Shown: piece by piece, positions 8,312 to 16,595 of the stretch
Numbering within the stretch: the stretch's first letter is position 1
Layout: every line of letters begins with the position of its first letter
DNA from: Neisseria perflava
Lineage (GTDB): Bacteria > Pseudomonadota > Gammaproteobacteria > Burkholderiales > Neisseriaceae
Assembly: GCF_024170405.1 (NCBI RefSeq)
Contig: NZ_JALJYC010000009.1
Coordinates: 17,540-81,539 of the forward strand
Length of the DNA stretch: 64,000 bases
Direction: 5' to 3'
Notes under the pieces: model-generated
The model's input: only the letters and a program-made list of their open reading frames with translations
Told to the model about the DNA's origin: nothing
Databases searched by the model: none
Made by a program: the position numbers and the translations under genes

Positions 8312-8665
8312 TTAGAAGCTTAAACCATTTTCACGTGCAGCTTCAGCCAAAGCTTTCACACGACCGTGATATTGAAAACCTGAACGGTCAAAAGCAACTT
8401 TTTCTACACCTGCTGCTTTTGCTTTTTCCGCAATACGCTTACCTACCACCGCAGCCGCTTCAACATTGCTGCCAGATTTCAGGCTGCCACGTACTTCAGC
8501 TTCCAAGGTAGAGGCTTGAGCCAATACTTTATCACCTTCAGCACTAATTACTTGAGCATAAATGTGATTATTCGTGCGGAACACGCATAATCTTACCATT
8601 TTCAAGTCCGCAATACGTGCACGGGTTTTACGTGCACGACGGAGTCGGGTTGCATGTTTATTCAT
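8312..8665 (-). CDS. rplR: 50S ribosomal protein L18
   Basis: L18 (117 residues) starts MNKHATRLRRARKTRARIAD. The basic N-terminus and the C-terminal F-D-R-S-G-F-Q-Y-H-G-R-V-K-A-L-A segment are family hallmarks. It binds 5S rRNA together with L5 and L25. It is 13 bases after rplF and 17 before rpsE. Confidence 0.98.
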   Translation of the reverse strand: MNKHATRLRRARKTRARIADLKMVRLCVFRTNNHIYAQVISAEGDKVLAQASTLEAEVRGSLKSGSNVEAAAVVGKRIAEKAKAAGVEKVAFDRSGFQYHGRVKALAEAARENGLSF

Positions 8666-8678
8666 TAGTGAACCTCAA

Positions 8679-9212
8679 TTATTTTTTCTTGGCTTCTTTC
8701 ATCACTACCACCTCGCCTACATAACGAACACCTTTACCTTTGTAAGGCTCAGGAGAACGGAAGGCACGGATTTCGGCAGCAACTTGGCCAACAACTTGTT
8801 TATCAGCACCAGTCAAAACAATCTCTGTTTGGCTAGGTGTTTGAACGGCTACACCTTCAGGCATTTCGTAAACGATAGGATGAGAAAAACCCAAAGACAG
8901 GTTCAAGGTCTTACCTTGAGCCTGTGCGCGGTAACCCACGCCAATCAGTTGCAGTTTTTTCTCAAAACCTTCTGAAACGCCTTTAACCATATTGTTTACC
9001 AATGCACGGGCAGTACCGGACATTGCATTTGCCTGTTTGCTGCCGTTTTTAGCAGCAAAAGTCAGTTGGCTGTCATTCAGCTCAATAGCGACATCAGCAG
9101 GCAGCGGGAAAGACAATTCGCCATTTTTACCTTTGATGACCAATGCCTCAGTTCCAAATTTTACTTCAACCCCAGCAGGAACAGTCACTGGGTTTTTTGC
9201 TACACGTGACAT
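8679..9212 (-). CDS. rplF: 50S ribosomal protein L6
   Basis: L6 (177 residues) shows two repeated RNA-binding domains and the conserved C-terminal motif P-E-P-Y-K-G-K-G-V-R-Y. It lies near the sarcin-ricin loop and the elongation-factor binding site. It starts MSRVAKNPVTVPAGVEV, 13 bases after rpsH. Length is normal. Confidence 0.98.
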   Translation of the reverse strand: MSRVAKNPVTVPAGVEVKFGTEALVIKGKNGELSFPLPADVAIELNDSQLTFAAKNGSKQANAMSGTARALVNNMVKGVSEGFEKKLQLIGVGYRAQAQGKTLNLSLGFSHPIVYEMPEGVAVQTPSQTEIVLTGADKQVVGQVAAEIRAFRSPEPYKGKGVRYVGEVVVMKEAKKK

Positions 9213-9225
9213 TTATTTTTCTCCA

Positions 9226-9618
9226 CTAGGCTACGATGCACAACAACTCACCACCCACACCTTCGGAACGGGCTTTACGGTCAGTCATTACACCTTTAGA
9301 AGTACTAACGATAGCAACACCCAAACCGTTCATGACGCTAGGAATCTCGCTAGACGCTTTGTAAATACGCAAACCAGGACGCGAAACACGTTTGATTTGT
9401 TCGATTACAGGACGACCTGCATAGTATTTCAATTGAATTTCCAATACCGGTTTCGCATCAGCAGAAACCGCAAAATCCTCGATGTAACCTTCTTCTTTCA
9501 AAACCTTGGCAATTGCGCATTTCAGTTTAGAAGAAGGCATAGCAACCGCAGCTTTGCTTGCACGTTGTGCATTGCGGATACGAGTCAACATATCGGAAAT
9601 AGGATCATGCATACTCAT
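9226..9618 (-). CDS. rpsH: 30S ribosomal protein S8
   Basis: S8 (130 residues) begins MSMHDPISDMLTRIRNAQRA and ends with the conserved G-V-G-G-E-L-L-C-I-V-A. It binds the central domain of 16S rRNA and, in E. coli, represses the spc operon. An alternative start at the second Met (9612) cannot be excluded. It lies 14 bases after rpsN. Confidence 0.98.
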   Translation of the reverse strand: MSMHDPISDMLTRIRNAQRASKAAVAMPSSKLKCAIAKVLKEEGYIEDFAVSADAKPVLEIQLKYYAGRPVIEQIKRVSRPGLRIYKASSEIPSVMNGLGVAIVSTSKGVMTDRKARSEGVGGELLCIVA

Positions 9619-9632
9619 TATTAATACTCCTA

Positions 9633-9938
9633 TTACCAGCTAGCTTTAACAACACCCGGAATTTCGCCACGCATTGCGATTTCACGGATTTTAATACGAC
9701 CCAAACCGAATTTACGGAATGTGCCACGAGGACGACCTGTTAAAGCACAACGACGACGTTGACGCACAGGTGCTGCATTGCGAGGAATCGCTTGGAATTT
9801 CAAACGCGCTTCAAAACGTTCTTCATCAGTAGCGTTTGCATCGTTAATTACTGCAAAAATCGCTTCGCGCTTAGCTGCATATTTTTTCGCCAGAGCCTGA
9901 CGTTTCAGCTCGCGATTAATAAGTGCTTTCTTAGCCAT
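9633..9938 (-). CDS. rpsN: 30S ribosomal protein S14 (long, zinc-free form)
   Basis: S14 (101 residues) is of the long type. The C-terminal region R-Q-R-R-R-C-A-L-T-G-R-P-R-G-T has a single cysteine, so the four-cysteine zinc site of the short form is missing. It is part of the 30S head next to S3 and S10. It starts 3 bases after rplE, giving tight coupling. Confidence 0.98.
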   Translation of the reverse strand: MAKKALINRELKRQALAKKYAAKREAIFAVINDANATDEERFEARLKFQAIPRNAAPVRQRRRCALTGRPRGTFRKFGLGRIKIREIAMRGEIPGVVKASW

Positions 9939-9941
9939 TGA

Positions 9942-10481
9942 TTATCCTTTAAACGGAAATTTGAACAGAGACAGCAAAGCCTTGGCTTCTTCGTCAGTTT
10001 TTGCAGTAGTGGTAATAGTGATGTTTAAACCACGCAAAGCATCGATTTTATCGTATTCAATTTCCGGGAAAATGATTTGTTCGCGCACACCCATATTGTA
10101 GTTTCCGCGACCGTCAAATGATTTACCATTTACACCGCGGAAGTCACGCACACGGGGCAATGCGATAGTAATCAGACGATCCAAAAATTCAAACATCTGA
10201 TCGCGACGCAAAGTTACTTTACAACCGACCGGATAGTTATCGCGGATTTTAAAGCCTGCAATCGACTTACGTGCAACGGTAACGACAGGTTTCTGGCCGG
10301 CGATTTTTTCCAAATCAGAAACAGCATGTTCCATTACTTTCTTATCCGCAACCGCTTCGCCAACACCCATATTCAGGGTAATTTTTTCAATACGTGGCAC
10401 TTCCATTACAGATTTGTAGCCGAACTGCTTCACCAACTCAGGCACAACAGTGTCTTTGTAAAACTCTCTCAAACGAGCCAT
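9942..10481 (-). CDS. rplE: 50S ribosomal protein L5
   Basis: L5 (179 residues) starts MARLREFYKDTVVPELVKQF and contains the conserved I-T-L-N-M-G-V-G-E-A segment. It binds 5S rRNA and contacts P-site tRNA and S13. It follows rplX by 9 bases. In E. coli the S8 repressor acts around the rplE start; no clear copy of that RNA structure was identified here. Confidence 0.98.
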   Translation of the reverse strand: MARLREFYKDTVVPELVKQFGYKSVMEVPRIEKITLNMGVGEAVADKKVMEHAVSDLEKIAGQKPVVTVARKSIAGFKIRDNYPVGCKVTLRRDQMFEFLDRLITIALPRVRDFRGVNGKSFDGRGNYNMGVREQIIFPEIEYDKIDALRGLNITITTTAKTDEEAKALLSLFKFPFKG

Positions 10482-10490
10482 ATTATCTCC

Positions 10491-10814
10491 TTACGCTCCG
10501 ATGATAGAGCCGTTAGATTTGAAGAAGCGAACACGTTTTACTTTACCTTCGCCTTCAATCAGTTTAATACCGACACGGTCTGCTTTATTGGTTTCCGGAT
10601 TCAGAATTGCCACATTAGAAATCGCCAACGGCATTTCTTTTGCAACGATACCACCTTCTACACCGCGCATGGGATTTGGTTTTTGATGACGTTTTACAAC
10701 ATTCACACCTTCAACCACAATTTTCTTACCCAATACACGAACCACTTGACCTTGCTTACCTTTATCTTTACCGGCAATAACGATTACTTGATCGCCTTTG
10801 ATAATTTTGCCCAT
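10491..10814 (-). CDS. rplX: 50S ribosomal protein L24
   Basis: L24 (107 residues) begins MGKIIKGDQVIVIAGKDKGK, the KOW motif of the family. It is an assembly initiator at the 5' end of 23S rRNA and sits by the tunnel exit. It is 11 bases after rplN in the spc operon. Length and order are normal. Confidence 0.98.
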   Translation of the reverse strand: MGKIIKGDQVIVIAGKDKGKQGQVVRVLGKKIVVEGVNVVKRHQKPNPMRGVEGGIVAKEMPLAISNVAILNPETNKADRVGIKLIEGEGKVKRVRFFKSNGSIIGA

Positions 10815-10825
10815 CGCTATTTTCC

Positions 10826-11194
10826 TTACAAAACTTCAGGTGCCAATGAAACAATTTTCATAAATCGTTCAGTACGCAACTCGCGGGTTACCGGACCAAA
10901 AATGCGGGTACCCATAGGTTCAAGTTTATTATTCAGCAAAACGGCTGCATTGTTATCGAATTTAATCAACGCACCATCCGGGCGACGTACACCTTTTGCC
11001 GTACGAACGACAACAGCATTATAAACATCACCTTTTTTTACACGGCCACGAGGTGCGGCATCTTTAACTGCAACTTTAATAATATCGCCAACCGAAGCAT
11101 AGCGACGCTTAGATCCGCCCAATACCTTGATGCACATTACACGGCGCGCACCAGAGTTATCAGCCACATCTAAGATGGTCTGCATTTGAATCAT
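10826..11194 (-). CDS. rplN: 50S ribosomal protein L14
   Basis: L14 (122 residues) starts MIQMQTILDVADNSGARRVM and has the conserved G-S-K-R-R-Y-A and G-T-R-I-F-G-P-V segments. It forms intersubunit bridge B8. It is the first gene of the spc operon, preceded by an unusually long 222-base structured spacer that separates it from the S10 genes. Confidence 0.98.
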   Translation of the reverse strand: MIQMQTILDVADNSGARRVMCIKVLGGSKRRYASVGDIIKVAVKDAAPRGRVKKGDVYNAVVVRTAKGVRRPDGALIKFDNNAAVLLNNKLEPMGTRIFGPVTRELRTERFMKIVSLAPEVL

Positions 11195-11416
11195 GTTATT
11201 ACCTTTAAATTAACCAACTTAATTTACCCTTTTCATCAGGCTCACAACTCGATTGTTGTTCACAAGATGAAACCATCACGGTTCTAGTAAACCAGTCTTG
11301 GATCCCGACGGGAAGAAACTTTCAGCAAGACACTGAAAGACAAGAAACGAAGTTTACACGCAAATTCCATTTGCTGCAATACTTCGTTTCTTATTAATGC
11401 ATTACTGTCTCAAAAA
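11195..11416 (-). promoter_or_regulatory. Structured spacer at the S10/spc operon boundary
   Basis: This 222-base non-coding gap is large for a ribosomal cluster whose other gaps are mostly under 30 bases. Three consecutive hairpins are visible: a nested one at 11231-11272, a 7-bp stem at 11319-11339, and a long one with 12-bp perfect arms (11342-11353 and 11381-11392) that encloses an inner 5-bp stem at 11360-11374. No good promoter hexamers or open frame were seen. It may partially terminate S10 transcription or regulate rplN. Confidence 0.5.
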
Positions 11417-11680
11417 TTAAACAGTACGTGCCTTTTCAACCAGTTCTTTAACAACCCAAGATTTGGTTTTAGACAACGGACGAGACTCTGCAATCACCAC
11501 CACATCACCAATGCCAAACTCATTGTTTTCGTCATGAGCATGAATTTTGGTAGATTGGCGGATGATTTTACCATACAGCGGATGTTTTACTTTACGTTCC
11601 ACCAATACGGTTACAGTTTTGTCCATTTTGTCACTTACGACTTTGCCTTGCAAAGTACGAACGTTTTTAGCTTCGCTCAT
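11417..11680 (-). CDS. rpsQ: 30S ribosomal protein S17
   Basis: S17 (87 residues) is an OB-fold protein with the conserved V-S-D-K-M-D-K-T-V-T-V-L-V-E and D-V-V-V-I-A-E-S-R-P-L-S-K-T-K segments. It is an early binder of 16S rRNA. It is the last gene of the S10 group; its start shares one base with the rpmC stop, indicating coupled translation. Confidence 0.98.
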   Translation of the reverse strand: MSEAKNVRTLQGKVVSDKMDKTVTVLVERKVKHPLYGKIIRQSTKIHAHDENNEFGIGDVVVIAESRPLSKTKSWVVKELVEKARTV

Positions 11681-11871
11681 TACTTGGCACCTTTTTCAGT
11701 TAAAACGGTTTTAATACGAGCAATTTCGCGACGCACACGTTTGAGCTCGCTGGGTTTACCCAACTGGCCGGTGGCATTTTGCATACGCAAGCCGAATTGT
11801 GTTTTCAGCAAGTCAAGCAGATCAGCATTTAATTGCTCAACAGATTTGTCTTTCAATTCATTTGCTTTCAT
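11680..11871 (-). CDS. rpmC: 50S ribosomal protein L29
   Basis: L29 (63 residues) starts MKANELKDKSVEQLNADLLD and is a two-helix protein at the tunnel exit, next to L23, where it helps dock trigger factor and SRP. It shares single bases with the rplP stop and the rpsQ start, so rplP-rpmC-rpsQ appear translationally coupled. Confidence 0.98.
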   Translation of the reverse strand: MKANELKDKSVEQLNADLLDLLKTQFGLRMQNATGQLGKPSELKRVRREIARIKTVLTEKGAK

Positions 11872-12287
11872 TATTGACCTACCTGTCTAACGACAAAAGT
11901 TGTAGGAATCGGCAGTTTGGCAGCAGCCAACTCAAAGGCTTCACGAGCCAATGATTCTGCTACGCCATCCATTTCGTACAATACTTTTCCTGGTTTGATT
12001 TCGGCAACATAGTATTCAACGTTACCTTTACCGCCACCCATACGAACCTGAATCGGTTTCTCAGTAATCGGCTTATCCGGGAATACGCGAATCCAAATAC
12101 GACCGCCACGTTTGATGTGACGGGTCATGGTACGACGCGCCGCTTCGATTTGACGGGCAGTCAGACGACCGCGACCGACGGCTTTCAAGCCGAATTCACC
12201 GAAACTTACTTTGTTACCACGGGTAGCAATACCAGTATTACGACCTTTATGCTGTTTGCGGTATTTCAGTCTAGTTGGCTGCAGCAT
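11871..12287 (-). CDS. rplP: 50S ribosomal protein L16
   Basis: L16 (138 residues) is taken to start at the ATG at 12287, giving MLQPTRLKYRKQHKGRNTG, the universal opening. An upstream in-frame GTG at 12296 would add only three residues. L16 helps position the A-site tRNA acceptor end. The start lies inside the last codons of rpsC, a 17-base overlap that implies translational coupling. Confidence 0.97.
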   Translation of the reverse strand: MLQPTRLKYRKQHKGRNTGIATRGNKVSFGEFGLKAVGRGRLTARQIEAARRTMTRHIKRGGRIWIRVFPDKPITEKPIQVRMGGGKGNVEYYVAEIKPGKVLYEMDGVAESLAREAFELAAAKLPIPTTFVVRQVGQ

Positions 12288-12963
12288 GACGACCACCTGC
12301 CTTTCTTTGTTTCTTCTCTTCAGGTCTAGCTGAAGATTTCACATCACCTTCAGTGTAAACCCAAACTTTTAGACCCAACACACCGTAAGTCGTGTGCGCT
12401 TCGCTGGTTGCGTAATCCACATTAGCACGCAGAGTATGCAACGGCACTCGGCCTTCGCGATACCACTCACTGCGCGCAATATCCGCGCCATTCAGACGGC
12501 CTGAGGTCATAATCTTAATACCTTTAGCACCGGCGCGCATAGCATTCTGCATAGAACGTTTCATCGCACGACGGAATTGGACGCGTTTTTCCAATTGCTG
12601 AGCAATGCTATCTGCAATGATTTGCGCATCCAGCTCAGGCTTACGGATTTCTTCAATATTCACATGCACCGGCACACCCATCAGGGCTTGCAGATCACGT
12701 TTCAGAATCTCGATGTCCTCACCTTTTTTACCGATTACCACACCCGGACGAGCGGAATGGATAGTAATACGTGCAGATTTAGCAGGGCGTTCAATGACTA
12801 CACGACCAACAGAGGCATTCGCCAAGCGGGTACGCAAGTAATTGCGAACATCGATATCTTGTTTCAGAACGGTCGGAAATTCGCTGCTTTTTGCAAACCA
12901 TTTAGAAGACCAGTCTTTGGTTACCGCCAGGCGAAAGCCTGTAGGGTTAATCTTTTGTCCCAT
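12271..12963 (-). CDS. rpsC: 30S ribosomal protein S3
   Basis: S3 (230 residues) starts MGQKINPTGFRLAVTKDWSS and contains an N-terminal KH domain with the V-I-G-K-K-G-E loop and a C-terminal domain ending in a basic, Ala-rich tail. It guards the mRNA entry channel with S4 and S5. It lies 9 bases after rplV and overlaps rplP. Confidence 0.98.
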   Translation of the reverse strand: MGQKINPTGFRLAVTKDWSSKWFAKSSEFPTVLKQDIDVRNYLRTRLANASVGRVVIERPAKSARITIHSARPGVVIGKKGEDIEILKRDLQALMGVPVHVNIEEIRKPELDAQIIADSIAQQLEKRVQFRRAMKRSMQNAMRAGAKGIKIMTSGRLNGADIARSEWYREGRVPLHTLRANVDYATSEAHTTYGVLGLKVWVYTEGDVKSSARPEEKKQRKAGGRHAAAN

Positions 12964-12972
12964 AGCTTTTCC

Positions 12973-13302
12973 TTAGTTGCCCACTGTCACATTGATATGA
13001 CAAGTTTGTTTTTCAATGCGGTTACCGCGACCTTTAGCGCGTGCTTGGAAACGTTTCAAGCTCGGGCCTTTGTCAACGAAAATGGTGACCACTTTCAGTT
13101 CGTCAATGTCAGCACCGTTGTTGTGCTCGGCATTTGCGATAGCTGATTCCAAAACTTTTTTAATCAACTCAGCACCTTTTTTCGGGCTGAAAGTCAAGAT
13201 ATTCAAAGCTTGGGCAACGTCTTTGCCACGAATCAAATCAGCAACCAAACGGGCTTTCTGAGCTGAAATACGGGCGTTTTTATGTTGTGCACTTACTCTC
13301 AT
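12973..13302 (-). CDS. rplV: 50S ribosomal protein L22
   Basis: L22 (109 residues) begins MRVSAQHKNARISAQKARLV and carries the beta-hairpin that lines the peptide exit tunnel (F-Q-A-R-A-K-G-R-G-N-R near residue 88). No duplication or deletion of the hairpin loop, which can confer macrolide resistance, is apparent. It is 8 bases from rpsS. Confidence 0.98.
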   Translation of the reverse strand: MRVSAQHKNARISAQKARLVADLIRGKDVAQALNILTFSPKKGAELIKKVLESAIANAEHNNGADIDELKVVTIFVDKGPSLKRFQARAKGRGNRIEKQTCHINVTVGN

Positions 13303-13310
13303 GATTCACC

Positions 13311-13589
13311 TTATTTCTTTTTAGCCTTTTTATCGGCCAAGTGGCCTTTAAAGGTACGGGTCAATGAGAATTCACCTAATTTGTGACCAACCATGTTGTC
13401 GCTGATAAATACCGGCACGTGAGTGCGGCCATTGTGCACAGCGATGGTCAGACCGATAAAATCGGGCAAAATGGTAGAACGACGTGACCAGGTTTTGATC
13501 GGACGTTTGTCGTTGCTGGCACGAGCCGCATCAACTTTTTTCAACAGATGCAGGTCTACGTATGGGCCTTTTTTCAATGAACGAGCCAT
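13311..13589 (-). CDS. rpsS: 30S ribosomal protein S19
   Basis: S19 (92 residues) starts at the ATG at 13589, [19 protein letters not shown], matching the family; the longer frame would need a TTG start. Conserved segments [10 protein letters not shown] and [11 protein letters not shown] are present. It pairs with S13 in the 30S head. It follows rplB by 5 bases. Confidence 0.98.
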
Positions 13590-13594
13590 ATCAA

Positions 13595-14428
13595 TCAACC
13601 TTTATTAGAGTAACGACGGCGGACAATCATGTTATCCGTGCGTTTGTTATTACGAGTACGGTAACCCTTAGCAGGTGTACCCCATGGGCTAACCGGTTCA
13701 CGAGCTTCACCGGTACGGCCTTCACCACCACCATGCGGGTGATCGACAGGGTTCATCACAACACCGCGTACGGTCGGACGAATACCGCGCCAACGGTTGG
13801 CACCGGCTTTACCGATTTTCTTCAGGCTTTGCTCTTCGTTACCCACTTCACCGATGGTTGCTCGGCAATCTACATGGATTTTACGAACCTCACCAGAGCG
13901 CAAACGCACTTGGGCGTATACACCTTCTTTAGCCAGCAGTACGGCAGAAGCACCGGCAGAGCGAGCAATTTGCGCACCTTTGCCAGGTTTCATCTCAATA
14001 CAGTGGATGGTGGTACCAACAGGAATGTTACGAATCGGCAGGGTGTTACCAACTTTAATCGCAGCCTCAGCACCGGAAACCAATACTGCACCAGCTTGAA
14101 TACCGCGAGGCGCAATAATGTAACGACGCTCACCATCCGCATAACACAGCAGAGCAATAAATGCAGTACGGTTCGGATCGTATTCGATACGCTCAACTTT
14201 TGCCGGAATACCATCTTTGTTACGTTTAAAATCGACAACACGATAGTGTTGCTTGTGGCCACCACCTTTATGACGAATGGTGATGTGACCATTATGATTA
14301 CGACCGGCCGTAGAATTTTTTTTCTCAACCAGCGGTGCGTAAGGCGCACCTTTATGCAAACCTTCTGCTACGACGCGAACCATGCCGCGACGGCCTGCAG
14401 AGGTAGGCTTCATTTTAACGATTGCCAT
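13595..14428 (-). CDS. rplB: 50S ribosomal protein L2
   Basis: L2 (277 residues) has the OB-fold and SH3-like domains and the C-terminal motif [13 protein letters not shown], whose histidine lies close to the peptidyl transferase centre. It forms intersubunit bridge B7b and is needed for subunit association. It follows rplW by 11 bases in the S10 order. Confidence 0.98.
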
Positions 14429-14439
14429 TTACTTATTCC

Positions 14440-14748
14440 TTATTCTGCAGCTGCAGCAGCGGCATCCAAATCCAACTCTTGGCCGGCGATCAGGCTCACA
14501 TAAGCCTTTTTAACATCGCTACGACGACCCAGAGTGCGACCAAAGCGTTTGGTTTTACCTTTAATGGTAACAGTAGTCACAGAGGCAACCTGAACACCGA
14601 ACAGCAGCTCAACAGCAGCTTTGATTTCCGGCTTAGTTGCATTTCCCAATACTTTAAACGTCATTTGATTGCGTTGTTCAGCCAATACGTTGCTTTTTTC
14701 AGAAACGATAGGTGCCAAAATCACTTGAGTCAAACGTTGTTGATTCAT
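14440..14748 (-). CDS. rplW: 50S ribosomal protein L23
   Basis: L23 (102 residues with this start) lies at the tunnel exit and is the docking site for trigger factor and SRP. Two ATGs are possible, at 14754 and 14748. The GAGGAG Shine-Dalgarno element is only two bases from the first but about eight from the second, so 14748 (M-N-Q-Q-R-L-T-Q) is preferred. It then overlaps rplD by four bases. The tail is alanine-rich. Confidence 0.95.
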   Translation of the reverse strand: MNQQRLTQVILAPIVSEKSNVLAEQRNQMTFKVLGNATKPEIKAAVELLFGVQVASVTTVTIKGKTKRFGRTLGRRSDVKKAYVSLIAGQELDLDAAAAAAE

Positions 14749-15365
14749 ACCCATTGCTCCTCTAATTGTGCAACTGCATCTTTGGTGATGATGACTTTTT
14801 TGTAGCGCAGCAAGCTGTACGGATCAACTTGCTGGGCTTCCAAAACCAGTACATTCGGTAAGTTGCGTGAAGCCAAATAAACATTTTCATCCAGCTGTTT
14901 AGTCACAAACAGGACTTGTTCCAAACCCAAATTTTTCACTTGTTCGGCGAAAACTTTAGTTTTAGGCGTTTCAGCAGTCAGCGACTCAATAGCAAACAAA
15001 CGCTCATCACGTACCAACTGAGACAAGATAGAGGCCATACCTGCACGATACATTTTACGGTTCACTTTTTGAGTGAAATTTTCGTCAGGCTTGTTCGGGA
15101 ATGCACGACCACCTTTGCGCCACAGCGGAGAGGAAGTCATACCGGAACGCGCACGGCCAGTACCTTTTTGACGCCACGGTTTTTTAGTGGAGTGATTTAC
15201 TTCCGCACGGGTTTTCTGAGCTCGGTTACCTGAACGAGCATTAGCCAAGAACGCAGTAACCAACTGGTGCACCAGAGCTTCGTTGTATTCGCGGGCAAAC
15301 AGTGCATCAGAAACAGCCAAGCTGCCTGAAACCTGTCCTTTTGCGTCAATTACTTTTAATTCCAT
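14745..15365 (-). CDS. rplD: 50S ribosomal protein L4
   Basis: L4 (206 residues) has the globular domain and the long extended loop (K-P-W-R-Q-K-G-T-G-R-A-R-S-G near residue 68) that reaches the tunnel constriction. In E. coli it also represses the S10 operon. The loop looks wild type. It overlaps rplW by four bases and touches the rplC stop, so the three genes appear coupled. Confidence 0.98.
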   Translation of the reverse strand: MELKVIDAKGQVSGSLAVSDALFAREYNEALVHQLVTAFLANARSGNRAQKTRAEVNHSTKKPWRQKGTGRARSGMTSSPLWRKGGRAFPNKPDENFTQKVNRKMYRAGMASILSQLVRDERLFAIESLTAETPKTKVFAEQVKNLGLEQVLFVTKQLDENVYLASRNLPNVLVLEAQQVDPYSLLRYKKVIITKDAVAQLEEQWV

Positions 15366-16009
15366 TACGCACCTACTTTCACGCTGGGACGTACCACGAC
15401 ATCACTGTTTACCGAACCAGGAACAGCACCCTTCACCAACAGCAGCTGACGCTCGGCATCAACACGCACAACTTCCAGCTTTTGAACAGTTGCTTTAGTG
15501 TTGCCGTATTGACCGGCCATGCGTTGACCACGGAATACACGCCCCGGATCTTGTGCCATACCAATAGAACCCGGCACACGGTGAGAACGGGAGTTACCAT
15601 GGGAAGTACGTTGCGAATCAAAGTTATGACGTTTGATTGTACCGGAGAAACCTTTACCTTTAGAGGTACCGGTCACATCAACCAATTGGCCAACTTCAAA
15701 CATGGAAACAGTGATTCCATCACCTGCTTTCAATTCAGCCAATTTTTCTTCAGTCAAAACAAACTCGACCAAACCACGACCGGCTTCAACACCTGCTTTC
15801 GCAAAATGACCGGCTTCGGTTTTATTGACACGGTTTGCTTTTTTCTGACCAAAGGTAACTTGCACGGCCGTATAGCCGTCAGTATCTTTGGATTTTACTT
15901 GGGTAACGCGGTTAGCAGACATATCCAGCACAGTAACCGGAATAGAAACGCCTTGTTCATCGAACACGCGAGTCATGCCAACTTTGCGTCCAACCAGACC
16001 TAAAGTCAT
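15365..16009 (-). CDS. rplC: 50S ribosomal protein L3
   Basis: L3 (214 residues) starts MTLGLVGRKVGMTRVFDEQG and contains the central extension (F-S-G-T-I-K-R-H-N-F and R-V-P-G-S-I-G) that approaches the peptidyl transferase centre. The glutamine that is methylated in E. coli L3 lies in this type of loop. Unusually, rplC rather than rpsJ is the first gene behind a strong promoter (16099-16128). Confidence 0.98.
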   Translation of the reverse strand: MTLGLVGRKVGMTRVFDEQGVSIPVTVLDMSANRVTQVKSKDTDGYTAVQVTFGQKKANRVNKTEAGHFAKAGVEAGRGLVEFVLTEEKLAELKAGDGITVSMFEVGQLVDVTGTSKGKGFSGTIKRHNFDSQRTSHGNSRSHRVPGSIGMAQDPGRVFRGQRMAGQYGNTKATVQKLEVVRVDAERQLLLVKGAVPGSVNSDVVVRPSVKVGA

Positions 16010-16098
16010 GATTATTTTCCTTTTAAAGTAAAGGGGCGGGCTACGATTGGCCTGCCTTCGGACAAAATAAAACCTGATACGAATGTACCAAGTCCGCC

Positions 16099-16128
16099 AT
16101 TATACTGCATAAGACAGAAAAATATCAA
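16099..16128 (-). promoter_or_regulatory. Sigma-70-type promoter for rplC and downstream S10 genes
   Basis: On the minus strand TTGATA is followed after 18 bases by a perfect TATAAT. The site lies about 90 bases before the rplC start and just after the rpsJ terminator, so it probably drives rplC onwards. Confidence 0.8.
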
Positions 16129-16151
16129 TAAAAACTTAGCGTTTTGCGTAA

Positions 16152-16196
16152 AATGCCGTCTAAAAACAGATACACCTGCTTTTCAGACGGCATTAT
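16152..16196. repeat. Decayed uptake-sequence inverted pair
   Basis: A complete ATGCCGTCTGAA on the minus strand faces a copy on the plus strand in which the G of CTGAA is changed to A (ATGCCGTCTAAAA). They form an imperfect hairpin between the rpsJ terminator and the rplC promoter. Confidence 0.7.
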
Positions 16197-16207
16197 CGCC
16201 TTTTCAG

Positions 16208-16246
16208 CCGATAAAACAAAACCGAACAGCCGTAGCTGCCCGGTTT
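16208..16246 (-). terminator. Terminator after rpsJ
   Basis: A 12-bp stem (16219-16230 with 16235-16246), fully paired in RNA with two G-U pairs, is followed on the minus strand by a T-rich run. It separates the tuf-rpsJ transcript from the rplC operon. Confidence 0.8.
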
Positions 16247-16267
16247 GTTTGTCTAATCTAAACCAGA

Positions 16268-16579
16268 TTATTGGACTTTAATTTCTACATCCACACCGGC
16301 CGGCAGATCCAGCTTCATCAATGCATCGGTAGTTTTATCAGTCCAGTCAACGATGTCCATCAGACGCAAGTGCGTACGGATTTCCAACTGCTCACGAGAA
16401 GTTTTGTTCACGTGCGGAGAGCGCAGAATGTCAAAACGTTCGATTTTAGTCGGCAAAGGAATCGGGCCTTTTACCACTGCACCAGTACGTTTGGCAGTTT
16501 CTACGATTTCTTGCGCAGAACGGTCAATCAGACTGTAATCATACGCTTTCAGGCGGATACGGATTTTTTGGTTTGCCAT
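16268..16579 (-). CDS. rpsJ: 30S ribosomal protein S10
   Basis: S10 (103 residues) starts MANQKIRIRLKAYDYSLIDR. It is part of the 30S head and, as NusE, joins antitermination complexes with NusB; NusG is also encoded in this window. The conserved loop K-T-S-R-E-Q is present. It lies 16 bases behind tuf and is followed by its own terminator, so here it belongs to the str transcript rather than heading the S10 operon. Confidence 0.98.
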   Translation of the reverse strand: MANQKIRIRLKAYDYSLIDRSAQEIVETAKRTGAVVKGPIPLPTKIERFDILRSPHVNKTSREQLEIRTHLRLMDIVDWTDKTTDALMKLDLPAGVDVEIKVQ

Positions 16580-16595
16580 ATGTCTATATCCTTGA

